Positions 12,182 through 25,140 of a DNA stretch of 64,000 nt are shown in pieces (the stretch's first letter is position 1; the number at the start of each line of letters is the position of its first letter). The notes beneath the pieces were generated by a model that worked only from the letters and a program-made list of their open reading frames with translations, had not been told where the DNA came from and made no database searches. Source of the stretch: Acholoe squamosa (taxonomy: Eukaryota; Annelida; Polychaeta; Phyllodocida; Polynoidae); contig OX439051.1 of the NCBI GenBank assembly GCA_949317995.1, positions 45,883,250 through 45,947,249 of the forward strand, written 5' to 3'. The position numbers and the translations under genes were made by a program.

Positions 12182-12672
12182 GGGAGTAAACTACTCCTTT
12201 TTCCGGCTTTTACGGCGCCGGGGCCGACACAAACGGAGTCTGTCTACCAGGAGACAGACTCTGGAGGAGCAGCGAGGGGTTTTGCTAACCGGTAAAATCC
12301 AAGAAGGGAGCGAGCTTGACCGTCTTGGACGTTACCGAAGAACAATATGGCGACGGGCCAGCATTCGTGACGTCATTTCCCCGTTGCACGCGGGGTCACG
12401 AGAGGTCAGCCGAGACTGGACGCGGTGACGTCATGCGGAAACGCACGTGCTACAGACTGTACATCAACAAACTGATTGTTTTTAGGTAATTATCGCTCAC
12501 ACCGATGACTCGTCCGGGGATTTAAGTGGAGATTATGGAAAGCTTAAGCCAATCCACCGGATTATCCGTCCACTACCCATTGGTACATCATGCGGCGGCG
12601 ACAAATAAGCCTTTCGGGTCAGTTGTCATCCGTTCATCTAAATGTAAACATTACACTCGTTCTGTATACAGG
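12182..12672 (-). promoter_or_regulatory. Region between pol and third gene of E2 with CRE palindromes
   Basis: This roughly 490-bp region is upstream of the third gene and is GC-richer than its surroundings. It holds two perfect TGACGTCA palindromes (12369-12376 and 12426-12433), the binding site of CREB/ATF-type factors. The equivalent region of E1 has one (25305-25312). The conserved position, the lack of coding content and the repeated CRE suggest an internal promoter, which is an inference. Confidence 0.5.
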
Positions 12673-15600
12673 TTAGGTCACTGCAGTCCTCTGGGCAATT
12701 CGGGGGCTGCGGCGAACGTATCTACCTTTCTCGGATAGTTCTATATCGGACCTGACAGTCTGAAGAGCTTCCTCTAGGTGCTTCTTAGCCTTAAAAACAC
12801 CTTTCCTCTTCTTTTTGTCTTCACCTGCCGAGACTTTTTTAACTCCCCCACGCTTAATCGGTGTTGGCGTGGGTGTTACTGATTCGGAACACTTTTTAGG
12901 TCTACCACGACCACGCTTCACTGTAGTGTTCTTTACCTGGTCTATTATGCGATTCTGGTTCAGGATCTTTCCGGAACCTTGACCATACATTTCTGTGGAG
13001 GTCTCCCTCCCAGACCATTTCCTTAATCTAGCCACATTAGACTTATAAAGTCGACCTAGGTCAGATTTGATGATTACGGTACAGTCACTGATAACTTGTG
13101 TTATAGTAAAGGGACCATCCCAATTAGACGCTAATTTTATGTGTCTAAGTGGTTCATGTAATCTGAGAACTCTGTCTCCGGATTGGAATTTCCGATGCTT
13201 TAGATCGGTATCGTATCCTACTTTCTGCCATCTGGCACTTTTCTCCAAATCCATTCGGACAGACTCATATGCCTTTTTAAATCTGTCCCTTAAGCATTCC
13301 ACAAAAACTACATGGCAAGGTAATTCCGGGTCCATCCCTACAACTCCAAATACTAAGTCAGCAGGCATTATCAGATCCTCTCCGAATACTAAAAGGTTCG
13401 GAGTACAATTTGTACTTGAATGTACCGTACTGTTATAAGCATGTGTTACAAAGTGGCATTGCTCATCCCAGTCGTCCATATGTTCATTGACGAGTGACTT
13501 TAGGACTTGGATAAGGGTTCTATTGAACCTTTCTACCAATCCGTCGCTTTGTGGCCTATACGGGTTGGTTCTAGTCTTGCAAATAGCTAAGTATTCGCAC
13601 ATACCCTGCCAGAGATTTGATTCGAATTCTCTGCCTTGGTCACTGTGTAACATCAATGGTACACCGAAACTTAGTACCCAACCTTTTACAAAGGCTTCGG
13701 CACAAGTAATTGCTTTGTGGTCCGGTAGTGGAAATACTTTAGTATATTTCGTATAATAATCACAAACTACCATCATACAGGTATTATCATTAGCGGTTGT
13801 ATTAAATCCACTAATAATATCTACCCCGATTCTTGCGAATCTAACTCCGAAAAGTTCTTGGGATAGGGGAAGTTTGCCCATCCCGGGTCCGGGTTTGTTT
13901 TTACAACAATCCGGACAAGTGGTTACCCATCTTTGCAAGTCCTGTGTCATGCCAGGCCAATAGTATTTCTTGGAAAGTCGTGCTAACGATCGTTTCCTTC
14001 CGAAATGACCACTGGTCCGATGTCCATGACAGAAATACATAATGTCATGCCTCATAGCATGTGGTATCACCACTTGCATGATTCTCTCACCATTATTGCA
14101 TGGCTTCCAACGGTATAACACGCCTTTCCGGACTTCAAGCTCGGTCCATTGAGCAAGAAACCTTCTCATTTCTCGATTTTCCAGGGAGACCTCTGGTCTA
14201 ACTGGACGTATACCCTTTGGTACCAATTGCAGTAGCTGCGCAGTTATCGAGTCAGCTTGCTGGAAATGTCGTATGTGATCCATAGACCAATCCAGTATAC
14301 TGGCAACTAGGGGTACGAATGGTCTTCGAATCCCTGCTAATACTGCCCTATGAGCTCCACAATCAGTGCAATCCGGATTATCACATTTCCGAATTGGTAT
14401 TCGAGACAAAGCATCAGCATTTAAATGCTTAACTCCGGGTCTATGCTGAATCTGTTGATGTTCAAGCCCATACTCGGATAAATGGGCTAGCCATCGGCCT
14501 AACATTCCTTCAGCATCTCGGAAGTTCAGTAGCCACCTTAAAGAGGAATGATCCGTACGTAAAGTAAAGTTCGTTCCCCATAGAAAATGTTTGAACTTCT
14601 TGGTATATACGACTACTGCTAACAACTCTCTTTTGGTTGTGCAGTAATTGCGCTGAGTCTTGCTCAGTGTGTTGCTGGCAAAGGCAATCGGTACTTCTCT
14701 CCCATTTTGGACTTGCGAGAGAGCTGCACCAATGCTATCATTACTAGCATCAGTATCCAGTATGAAATGATCCGTTTCATTCGGATATTGCAATACAGGA
14801 GTACTCGTGAACAGGTCTTTTAGCTTTTGAAAAGCGGTTTCCTGTTCATGCGTCCAAGGAAATTTTTCCTTTGTACTTCCTGGAGTCCAGTTAGCTATTG
14901 CTTGTAATGGATAACTGACTCTAGAATAATTCGGAATAAATTCCCTATAATAGGAACAGAATCCTAAAAAGGACCTCACTTCTTTGGGTGTTTTAGGTCT
15001 ATTCCAATTCGTAACTGATTCGATTTTTTCAGGATCAGCCTTTATCCCTTCATCACTAATGATGCGGCCCAAATAATTTATGGACTTTCTAAACATGTGG
15101 CATTTCTTAGGTTTCAATTTGAGACCATTAGAAATAATACGTTCTAGTACCATTTTTAGGTTATTAGAACACTCTTCGAATGTTTTTCCGAAAACTATGA
15201 CATCGTCAAGATATACAAGACATCTTTTCCACAATAAATCACTTAGAATTGTTTCCATCATTGCTTCAAATGTTGCCGGTGCATTGCACAATCCAAACGG
15301 CATTACGTTATATTGGAATAGTCCAATATGACTCGAAAATGCAGTTTTCTCCATATCTGAAGGGTTCATTCCCACTTGCCAGTAACCTGATTGCAAGTCT
15401 AGGGTACAAAACCAACTGTTCCCTCCTAAGGAGTCAATGGTTTCGTCTATTCTCGGTAATGGATACGAATTCTTTTTCGTTATTCCATTCAACTTCCTGT
15501 AGTCTATGCAGAAGCGGATAGTACCGTCTTTCTTTGTTACCATACACACAGGACTACTCCATGGACTATTGGAAGGGACTATTACATCCTGTTCCAACAT

Positions 15601-16757
15601 CTTGTTTATCTCATCTTCAGCTACTCTCTTTTTTGCTAAAGGTAACCGTCTATACGGTATCTTAAAGGGTGCAGCATCCCCAGTATCTATTTTATGTAAT
15701 ACCTTATTTGTCGTACCTAGTTTTTCACCAGGTTTGGCAAAGGCATTATTATACTGACAGAGCATCTCATAGAACTCTTTCCGGTGTTCCGGATCTTCTA
15801 ATGAAGTTTCTTCATACAACTTAAGTAAGTCTTCCGAAATTTCACCATCCCCTGTTACCTTTTGTAAGCTTAGCTTACTATCCGTTACAGTTTCCGAAAG
15901 GGTCACGCTTCCAAAAACTTGTCCCTTTTTCAAGTAGATAGTACTGTTTCCAGTATTGGAGACAGGTACTACTGACCAGGATGCATTCGCTACTATCGTG
16001 TCTACAGAATTTAATCCGATACTTGACAAAGTAACTACATCCGGTTCTATCACTGCAGGTTTATTACGCATTGCAGGGTCACTTCTTACAAGCACATCAC
16101 AGGCTACTCCCGGGGGGATTCGCACAGTGTGTGCCACACTAGCCATACTGCTCACTTGTCTCAGTACACATCTAACCTTTACGGGATACGGGTATCTCAC
16201 ACTCAACACTCCTGTTTGAGGTTCCAACACAGCACCATACAGGGATGCGAAATCCAACCCAAGTATCCCCTCATCTGCTATATCCGCAACGGTGGCGCTC
16301 ATGACATAGTCATGTATACCATCCAACTGTAGTTTCACACAAGTTCTACCATACGTTTGCAAGGTACTGCCGTCGGCCGTCTGAGCACTTCCTCCCGATT
16401 TGAGAGTATCATGTTCATCCGGTATAAGATCGTAGAACCCCTGGAGATACAAGAGTGGCTAGCTCCCGTATCCACAAGGAATTCGGCAGATCTTCCGTTA
16501 ACAGTGAGGCAAACATACCACCGCCTTCCGTTTAGAACAGAGGGCATGTCCGTGACGATCGGAACGTCATTTTTCACACCAGGAGTCGATCCACATCCTT
16601 TTAGGAATTCCAGACAAGGATGACCCGGGGGCAGGTGGGCACCACAGACCTTGGCTAATTCATAGCCGCCTGCCTCGTTACTGATATTGAGTTTCCCCTG
16701 TGCTCCCTTGGCACCTGTTATATCAGCTTCCCTAACCTTCCGGGTGTCTACAACCAC
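12673..16757 (-). pseudogene. E2 pol: protease, RT, RNase H, integrase (fossil)
   Basis: This is a complete set of Ty3/Gypsy pol domains in the usual order. The protease has the DTGASHSC active site and an ILGLDF block. RT shows [13 protein letters not shown], the [13 protein letters not shown] fingers and the YLDD catalytic box (CLVYLDDVIVFGK). RNase H shows LDTDASNDSIGAAL and RTDHSSLRWLL. Integrase has the zinc-binding HH-CC block (CHGHRTSGHFG...CPDCC) and catalytic landmarks (GVDIISGF, LHSDQGREFE, PQSDGLVERFN). The C-terminal tail has an AT-hook-like KRGRGRPKK and ends SPRIAQR. RT through integrase is one long open frame; the whole looks broken about once near its start. Confidence 0.9.
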
Positions 16758-16867
16758 CTCGGTGTTAGGCGATCTTGTTACTACATGCGAACTATCATCA
16801 CGGATGGTGATATCATGGCAAGATTTGTCACTGGGATCCCCTTCTTTGCCCCTCGGGAGATCCCTTT

Positions 16868-19766
16868 CTAGTTTTCCTCTGTACTTATCCCAGAGACACC
16901 CTCCTGTTTACACGGGACAGGCTTCTCAGCCATACATTCTGGAGCAAAATGCCCTAGTTTCTGACATCTGAAACATCTCCTTTGAGATTTGTCAACTCTT
17001 GGTCTCTTCATAGCTTCTGTTAATCCGGCTATTAACGTTTCCATCATATTAGTTGGAGCAACAGTGGCTGCTACGGTTGGTTTCGCCGTAGAGGCTACAC
17101 TGCCCGGTTGAGTTGATCCGGAAGCTGTTTTACCAGCGACAGATCCTCCTCTCCCTCTCGAATGAACCTTCTTATACCGCTTTTGTCGGTAATACTTTCC
17201 AGCTATCTGGACTGAACCAATATATTCTCCGTTTTCATCGGAGATATAGTCATACTCCTCATCAGCTTCATTCGATTCAACTGGAGCTAATTGGGAAGTA
17301 TCATATACCGGAGTAGGTGTACCTCCATATTGGAATGGAGCTGCTCTTACTGGATTAGGTCCAAGACCTACCAATCGTTTCTTCATGTCATGTCCATCAA
17401 TTGCTATGAACAGGTCACTGAAGGAAGTGTCATCTTTCCAAGAATCCCAGACCACTTGCTTGTGATCCGGATCCCGCAATCCACTGTAGAATTGTATGAA
17501 CAATTCTTGTAGATAGCAATCATCGTCATGAGCCCAATTTGGACGTGCTTTTGAAAGCAAATCCTGCAGCTCCAAACCAAAGACTTTGTGTGATTCCTTA
17601 GGTTTTTGTGTTCTCTTCTTGAAACTTACCCACGGATCTTCTCTAACGATTGATCCAAATAGGTATGCGGCACATTCTACCAATTGGTCATAGGTACCGT
17701 ATAATCCGTAAGCTGCTCTCCATTGATTGAGAGCTACTTTTCCGCCTTTATTTAACCAACAGATCAAATATGGCAAAGCTTCTTCTTTTGTCCAGCCACT
17801 ACAATTGACTTCGTCGACAAAAGCTTGATACCTGTCCTTCCATGGATCATTAGAATCATATGGAGGGGGTATCCGTGCCTGCCTACGTGCCGGATTATTA
17901 CATCCGCGTAGTCTATCCGCTTCTCGGATGCTCCAGTTCATGACTTCCATGCCGTCTGCTCCCTTCCGGTAGCAGTCAATGCCAAGGTTTTGGATACATT
18001 GGCTCCTATCAAAGATGGTTTGCATCCCTGCAGGCATAGAAGTTCTCCTATTCGGCTTCCTGCCATCTCCTCCTGATCCTGATCCTCCGGATCCGGATCC
18101 TCCTGGGCTGCCTGGAGGATTTCCTCCTGGTGGACCATTATTATTATAGGTTCCAGACGAACCGCCTGAGCATCCACCATTGTAACCGGCGTTTCCAGAA
18201 GACGCATATCTAGGGTAAGAATTATTTTGATTCCATCCCTGGTTATAGCTATTGCCATTTTGGTAATTACCATTTCCTGATGGATTATAATTATTTCTAT
18301 ATCCATAGGAAGATGTTCTTGGTTGATACATACCGCCATTAGCATTGTTTTGTGGCGGGTTTGGTCTTAGGAAGCGTCCATCAGTAGGAACATTACCAGA
18401 ACCCTGAGGTGGATTCGGTAATCTTGGCCCTGCTGGTGTACTGTGGCCGGGTTAGGGGAAATATGAAGGTGGTGTCAACATATGCCTCATTGGTCCGGGT
18501 GCTCTTGGTTGTGCTACGGGTGTATTATTACTAGTTCCAGTAGCACCATCGTGAGTCGCTTTAATTTTGTGACTCAAATCTGGTATGGGTGGTGCCGGAC
18601 CTATCGTATCCAGCATCGGGGTTGCTGGTTTAGGTGCGGTTCCATTTACTATGGTATTATCCGGTTTCTTGTAGATTCCGGATACTACATTCTTGTCAGC
18701 CCCATCATCAACGAATGGGCTGTATCTAATTGGGGTTGCATCTTTGGATGTCTTTCCCAACATTGTAGATACCACAGCTGGATCAATATTGCCTATAGTT
18801 AACTGGGCGGCTTCTACATATTTATCTAGAGTTATTGCAGTATTCTGTAACTCCTGAAGCTCATTTGTGAGTTTCTGTCTATCCTCCTCCAGTTGTTTGT
18901 TGTAAGCTATAATACCTACCCGGATGGTTTCATTGTCTTCAGCTTGTTTACTACACTGAAGTTTCAATTTATCCAACTCGTCCTGATGATGGCGAATTTC
19001 GGATTCGAATTTTGCCTTATCAAGGTTTAATTGGTCGTTCGTATCTATGTATGTTTGGATACGAATGTGCCTATTATCATATTCCTTGTTGAATGATTCT
19101 CTCATGGAATGAAGTTTTTAATTCTTCATTCTCGAGTTCTTTCATGTACTCACTCCTTCTGGCTTCGAATTCTTTTAGCATGCCAGTTAGGTCTTCTTCC
19201 AACTGAAGTTTTTCATGGAATACTTCGTCTTTAGCTTTGACCAAGGTATTTAGGTTCTCGTTCAAAGTTACATAGGTTTCATTCAACAACATGACATCCG
19301 GTCGTTTGAATTCCTCACCTTCCGGTACCGCATAGGTTAAGTCGCCATCTATAGCGCTGTAATCTAATATCGGTAATTCGGGCCTGGGTAATCTATAAGG
19401 TAGTTCTCCGAATGTTACCCTTTTTGGCATTGGTGCCGGATGTTCTGGGTTAGTACTACCACCAACTTCGAACATCGAATTACTTAATTCGTCAACAAGT
19501 GATTGTTGGCCTATTAAGTTACTCTGTCTCTGTATAGACTGTTCACGTCGTACAGAGTCTGGCAGATTCTCCTCACTATCATTATAGTGGGGTCCGGGAT
19601 CTCTCCAAGATGCAGACTCCGCATCTTGTGAGTTCGAATGGGTTTGGAGCATTAATGATCCATTTCCATTCTCTTGGGCAACCGATTGCCCTGCTGGGTT
19701 AGCTTCCCTGAGGGTGTCTAACCCATGTACTAGCCGTTCGGACGTTATAACGTCCGGGCTATACAC
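16868..19766 (-). pseudogene. E2 gag: coiled coil, Gly/Asn-rich segment, capsid, zinc knuckle (fossil)
   Basis: This is the structural polyprotein. The N-terminal third has a long charged coiled coil (EDLTGMLKEFEARRSEYMKE and following heptads), followed by a Pro-rich linker and then a Tyr/Asn/Gly-rich segment with GGSGSGGSGSGG. A capsid-like domain begins MQTIFDRSQCIQNLGIDCYR and includes WKDRYQAFVDEVNCSGWTKE. A single CCHC zinc knuckle (CFRCQKLGHFAPEC) lies near the end. Coiled-coil content this long before capsid is unusual for Gypsy gag. About two breaks are present. Confidence 0.85.
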
Positions 19767-19777
19767 CAGAATTAACT

Positions 19778-19790
19778 GGTCACGGCACCA
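19778..19790 (-). other. E2 primer-binding site (tRNA-His type)
   Basis: The sense sequence TGGTGCCGTGACC starts one base after the 5' LTR. From memory of metazoan tRNA-His, whose 3' end is GTCACGGCA plus CCA, the first twelve bases are complementary. The same site is seen in E3 and E5, with one change in E1 and in E4. Confidence 0.75.
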
Positions 19791-19791
19791 G

Positions 19792-20166
19792 TGTAAGGGT
19801 TTGTGGCCTTACGGACCTGGGGGGTTCGGGTTTAGGTTCGAAAAGAAAGAGTAAGACAGTATTCCAAGTGTATGCCAACGGTTAGTTTTATTTCTTATTG
19901 TACACTCACAGCTGCCGGATGATGTCAGAGAGGCAGCTAATATCAATGAATAATGGTTTACATGGTGTGGAGGCCAGAAGGGCCTCTGACGTAGCGGCTG
20001 AGCCCTGGGCTTTATATACGGACCCAGGTGTTTGTCGTCAGATGTCCCCACAGACCCGGATCAGTGCTGCCACCTATCCGGAACCTGAGGAACGTCCGAC
20101 GACTCGACTCACCCGCCACGTCAGACGGTACCCAACTCCTATGGTTTAATAACGTGTACCTCTACA
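19792..20166 (-). repeat. 5' LTR of E2
   Basis: The LTR is 375 bp with TG...CA ends. In sense orientation a TATATAAA box (20011-20018) sits in a block conserved with other E-type LTRs (AGGGCTCAGCCGCTACGTCA), so this is the likely core promoter. Confidence 0.9.
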
Positions 20167-21511
20167 CCACCCCCATCAGATCCATTCGATCCCGGACCAC
20201 CGGATCCCGAATGGTTGTTATTCGAATTATTCCAGAAAGTAAATCCATACCCTGTATTCATACCGGGTTGGAATCCTGTACCCCCAGGGGCCTGAGCACT
20301 GCTAGGGTGGGTCCCACTATCACAAGGGGTATCGTTATTTTTCTGATCGATATTAGGTGGGTCACACTTCTGATTGTCTACCCTATAGGTCTGATCGTTC
20401 GGAATGGACTGACTGTTGTCTCCCAGTTGGTCAGATATATCCTCCAACCCCCCAGTGCCTCCTGGAGAGGTGTGGTCCAAATGGTTAGAGGACGGGGCCT
20501 GCCCCCTGGTGTCAATATACTGATATTCACCATCAGTGGTGAAGGTGTTATCCTTGTGGCCCACAATTAACCGAACATTCTTATCATTGCCGGGTATTTT
20601 TCTGTCCCCCACGACATTCTGGGTAGCCTGACTATTCACAAAAGGATCATACCCTTTCTTCAGAATGGGTTTCGGAGTAGAGGTGACTGGTATACCTCCT
20701 TCCCCATCATCCCGTGGGATACAACTGAGGTCGGGCTCCTCCAATTCTTCTTCATTCTCATCCGCCTCGTCGCCGTCCGGTTCTTCCTCATCAGAATCCT
20801 CGGACCCCTCCCGTAGGATTCTTAGTTTTGTAAGCTCGTATATAAGATCATCTCTTTCCTGATACAACTCTCGATTGTTATCCTGAATGTCAGTGATTAA
20901 TCGATCATTCTCCTGAATGTGCTGCTCTCGGAGGGCCACATGTTCTTTTTGTTGTTTTTCTATAGTCTTCTTATTCTTTTCATAAATCTCATGTTGGGCT
21001 TCGACTTGCTTTTCCAAGTCAGCAAGGCGTGTGCTAGCTATGTCTAGCCCCATTTGGTAGTGTCCTAAGGTCTCGTCTTGCTCGGAAGTCTTAGTTTCCA
21101 GGGTGGAGGTAACCAGACTCAACTGCACCCTGACCTCCTCAACATTTTTCTCATTGACCAGCTAAGGGCACAAGGTAAATTGGGTCTTGCCCCCGTCCTC
21201 CTGGTTCACTACCAGGTACTTGGGCCAAAAGGATGGGACTACTGAAATTTCAATCTCTCAATAAATCCGACGATCTTATGTTAGGCCCGGTCTGGTTAGC
21301 CGGCGCTATCGGATGGTCGTCAACAGTGACATCAAACCCTACCGTAGAGATCTCACTTTCAGAATCCAATGCTTCGGCTTCATTCCGAGATGGATCCCTA
21401 TACTCCTGATAGGCTATGCCCGGGGCTTCATGGTTTCCCGGGAACTTGCCTTCCGGACACTGATTCTCTTCTTGTTCAGACAGGGCTGCACGCTTCTTAA
21501 AACCGGATCCT
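20167..21511 (-). pseudogene. E3 gag N-terminal part (fossil)
   Basis: A long coiled coil (about 100 residues of heptad-like KQVEAQHEIYEKNKKTIEKQ type) is followed by an acidic stretch (EEPDGDEADENEEELEEPD) and a Gly/Asn-rich end. The organisation matches E2 gag but the sequence is diverged. It is cut at 20166 by E2. The stretch 21129-21511 next to the primer site is probably the leader and start of gag. At least one break is present. Confidence 0.65.
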
Positions 21512-21525
21512 GGTCACGGCACCAG

Positions 21526-21938
21526 TGTAATGTATGACCGTTGATGGGTTCGGAAAGGATCACGAATACAAGGATATCCGGTTCAGAAGGCAACAAGTTT
21601 TATTCAACATCCTAGAGTACAGGAAGCTAACGGTATTCCAGATGGGCATGAGGTCGTTTGGATAGCTCTGATTTACGACTACAAGGTAAGGCTTCGGAGT
21701 GAGTAAGTTCTAATGTTATTCCTACAGAATCTGGGAGGATTCTGTCTCTAGGTGCCGACCCGGCTATTATATAGTGACAGGGGTTGGGTGCCGACCTCTC
21801 ATGTTTAACCCTAGCAGCCTGGGGGCAGTGCTGCCACCACCCGCCAGGCGTGCCAGGTCTTCAACCTGAAAGGCCGCTCCGCTCGGGACCTAGTCAACCC
21901 TTAAGCCATGGACGCTACTACTGAACCGTGCCCCTACA
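21526..21938 (-). repeat. 5' LTR of E3
   Basis: The 413-bp LTR has sense start TGTAGGGGCACGG and end CATTACA. The primer site TGGTGCCGTGACC follows at 21524-21512. The same LTR family occurs as a solo copy at 40573-40983 in the opposite orientation. Confidence 0.85.
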
Positions 21939-22299
21939 CTATAATGATTAGGACAACATGACGGCACTATCCACGGTTGTGCCGCATGTTTCCTCACATA
22001 TTTATAACGTATTGTAGAATAGTTCCGTTAAACATCAGGATGTAGACATGGTGATCAGCATACGTAGAACATCGCACCCGGATGGGTTGGTTAGGTAATT
22101 CCTACAGTTCCGGTAACATCAGGATGTGGATATGGTAATCAGCATATGTAGAACATCGCACCCGGATGGGTAGGTAATCCAATGATGCCGCCCTCAGGCC
22201 GGGGTCGTCTTTCCAGCATTCAATTCGGATGGATCAATACTTACACACAACATATGGGACTTATATACTATCCGGGTCCTAATATAAAGGGAACCGCAG
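21939..22299 (-). other. E1 3' non-coding region, right half, with a direct repeat
   Basis: This is the E1 sequence downstream of the third gene, separated from 672-1123 by E3. It contains two direct copies of about 75-85 bp (22022-22106 and 22107-22181), each holding the block GTAGAACATCGCACCCGGAT. No gene is seen. Confidence 0.65.
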
Positions 22300-25140
22300 T
22301 TACTTTTTCCCGTACTTGTCTTTAAGTAACCGCAGGGTGTGTTCTTTAGTGCCATCCCATTCGTCGAGATCAACACCGAAAACTGTCATGAACTTACTGT
22401 GAAGTTGGACGTTTTTCATCTCTTTCACATCCAGCTTCTTTTTGAAGACATGGACGGCACAATTTGATTTTTTCTGTGCTTTCTCAGGAGGTCTTCCTGA
22501 TATTTAACATCATCTTTGACCACCTTCTCCACATGTTCCTGTTCAGCCTCGTGCAGCTCTCTGAAGCACATCAGAGTGTCATTGATCATTCCTTGATGGA
22601 ATGTAATGGCCCTCTGACGTTGAAGCCCTTCCCATGCCTGGTAGATCGTGCTCTGGACTTCAGCTTTTCCTGGGTCGACACTATCAAACCAGGTCTCCGC
22701 CCTACCACAACGAATGACTATTTTGTCTTTGGGTGACTCAGGCGGTTCCTTCTCCACTTTCGTGGGTGTTTGTGGAGCGGTGGGGTTAGTTCCTTTGGTC
22801 CTAACCACAGGCTTAGCGACAGGAGCAGATCCGGATTGATCTGGTCCCATGTGGACATAAGGCACACCATCCGGAGTGGGGGTTAAGTGGACCTGCATAC
22901 CTAGTTTTAGGTAAGGCTGTATCTGTTTGTCACTGGTTAGAGGCTGGATTGTGCCATAAGCAGTAGGACTGCCTGCTGCTGCAGACGGCTTCCATCATAA
23001 CTTTCCCTTGTTACCGGGTGTCAAAACTTGACTTTCGGGACCATGTCCCCCCAAACCAGGGAACTGGCTGGGGTCAAGTTTTCCAGGTGTGGCTTCAGCA
23101 GCGGCTTTATATGAACCTAACCTGCCGGAATCATACTTCGGACCTCTCGACACCTGTGATGGGTGTTTGAAGGTTCAGCTGGTGATTTTTCAGCATCGTG
23201 GTGGACAAGGGGTGATCTGGATCAATCCCCTCAAACACGGGTGCTATCCAGATGCCTTGGAGATTCCTCCCGTCGGACATCTTTCCTGCTTCAGCCAGAT
23301 TGAACCGGCTTCTTGCCTGAGTTGTAACAGTCATTCCACTCTTTGTCGTGGAGATCAAGTTTACATCGCCCCTCGGTGATGTCAAACCTCGCCACGAGTT
23401 TCTTGCCGTGCGTGGTGTCAGTGGTGCCGAATGATTGATCACTCGGCTTCATATTCGCCCAACACTCGTCCATCTTTCGGAACTCTACCATGAGCTTTTT
23501 ATGCAAAGCCATGACTTGGTCACAGGCTTTGTTGAGTCCATCAGCGTGTGCTGACTTTCCATGGCGATATAAGTCACCCCGGCGTTTGAAATTAACACGC
23601 TTAATACATTTAGCACTCTTCTTACCCTCATCCAGATTGCAAGAGTACTCGGGGTGGTGGTGCATGTGCTCCTCCACCAGGTGGCATTGGAAACGTATCT
23701 GAGTGTCCCATACACGTTCCTGCTCCATGTCGCTCTTGTCCATGTCGCTCCTGGAATACCATTTATCCAGGGCCCACCGCAGTTTCTTCTTCTGTACCGG
23801 ACTGTAATATGTGTCAGCACAGTTATTCAACAAGAGCCAAATGCTTTGGTACATCTTGTTCAGGATAGCATCGCTGTAAGTTAGATGCATCCAATCCTCG
23901 TCATCGGAGTTCCGATCTTTGTTGTACCATTTAGGGCAGGCATACTTTACCATACCCTTCTTGGTAACACAAGTGACACAGTCCTCCATACAGGTCGGGA
24001 TGCGGTCTTTGAACCCACCCTTGGCGTTGGCCCATCGCTCTGCTTCGGATAGGGTCGGGGGGACTATATTGTCGTCTGACTTATCTGAAACATTAGACTT
24101 GGAAATAGATTCTGATTCTTCTACTTCCATCGTCTCTACTGGTTCGGCTGCCCTACTATGCTGCGGAATCAAAGCATAATCCGGAAGGTTTTTAATCTTC
24201 CAGAGTTCTGCCTTCCTCTGGGGTTCTGACTGGGTTTTAGTCCAGCCTTCGTCATCGGTGGCGTCTTTGGAACTGGTTTCCCTGCACAAGGACTCTTGGT
24301 AGAGGTGTCCTCCTGTTTGTCCGTAACGACAATCTTTTCAATTGGGGGAGCTACAGCGGCCTCGTCATCTAGACGTCTCCTCTCGCTCTCCTCATGTTTT
24401 GCTTTTGCAGCAGCCCTCTCCTCCTGGATTTGCTCCCGGATGAGGCGGCGAACAGTCTCGGCTCGGGTCCATGTCAATAGACTGTTTTTCCAAGCAGTAT
24501 CAATTTTGGATTCATGGATAGTAAAACCAGTAGCCCAGGAATCAAAGTCAGTGGCCGCTTTCCTGTACTCTGAAATGTTTACTAGGGAACATTCCTGAGC
24601 ATCCGGATTTGGATAACGGTGGCTCTCGGTCCGTATGAAGAGCCCAGCCCAGTTCACTTCTGTGAGATCCTCTATACCCCATGTACTATGATCCGGTCGT
24701 GTCATGAGGTCTAGCTCCAGCATCATGGCAGCATCATATACTGCCTTCCGGAATTCGTAGTGGACCATGAGTCCCCTCTGAAGCCATCCGTAATTTGTCA
24801 GCCATTCCTGAGGGATTTCCGAGTATATGTGGTCGGGTATGACCTTCAATAAGCTCCGTCGGACCTCCTGGTTGATCCGAATGTGATGCTCATTCGCGTC
24901 CAATCTCATTAAGTTCGGGTGAACGAAGAGCTATCGGCCATCAAATGACGGATAACATTCCTCGCTCACTCGGTGGCGCCCAAGGGTCCGAAATCCGTAG
25001 TCCGGGTTTCTGGTACTAGATGCGGTACCTGAAGTGGTAAGTAGGTCACTGGTGGCGTCACCGGATTTCTCCATTGTCTCGGGTGACGAATCCGGTACAG
25101 GAGGGCGATCCCCCTGCACTATCGCCGCTATGGCACACAT
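22300..25140 (-). pseudogene. E1 third gene, downstream of pol (homologue of the E2 gene)
   Basis: This has the same layout as the E2 gene at 9220-12181: the Trp-rich block (PQEWLTNYGWLQRGLMV, WGIEDLTEVNWAG), the Cys cluster (RIPTCMEDC...YACP), the acidic DDEDW segment and the zinc-finger-like CX10CX14HX4H ending RRGDLYRHGKSAH. The C-terminal helical domain ends VFGVDLDEWDGT. Identity to the E2 protein is moderate, but the Cys/His and Trp positions are kept. This suggests that selection acted on the protein before the copies died. It has several breaks. Function unknown. Confidence 0.65.

Larger units (their letters stand above)
7317..20166 (-). mobile_element. Young Ty3/Gypsy element E2, inserted in E3 gag
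   Basis: This 12.85-kb minus-strand element has both LTRs (7317-7693 and 19792-20166), a primer site complementary to tRNA-His (19778-19790), gag, pol, a third gene and a polypurine tract beside the 3' LTR. CCAC flanks it on both sides (7313-7316 and 20167-20170). The LTRs differ only at a few positions (about 1%), so it is the youngest complete insertion on the left side. It looks nearly whole, with about four or five breaks in its coding regions. E5 at the right end of the window is a close relative. Confidence 0.9.
1124..21938 (-). mobile_element. Ty3/Gypsy element E3, inserted in E1
   Basis: This minus-strand element has its 5' LTR at 21526-21938, a tRNA-His-type primer site at 21512-21524 (sense TGGTGCCGTGACC), gag N-terminal part (about 21500-20167), gag capsid part (7316-6785), protease-region, RT-RNase H and integrase pieces (6784-2131) and a partial 3' LTR (1124-1458). 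It carries two later insertions: element E2 in gag and a LINE in pol. It is clearly degraded: large parts of the usual pol and the whole third gene are absent. The two LTRs differ by roughly 5% over the shared 330 bp. A flanking duplication is not clear. Confidence 0.75.

Noticed and set aside
9523-12428. Several long plus-strand frames opposite the E2 third gene
   Set aside because: Antisense shadows of a GC-rich coding region; no domain and no conservation in E1 or E4.
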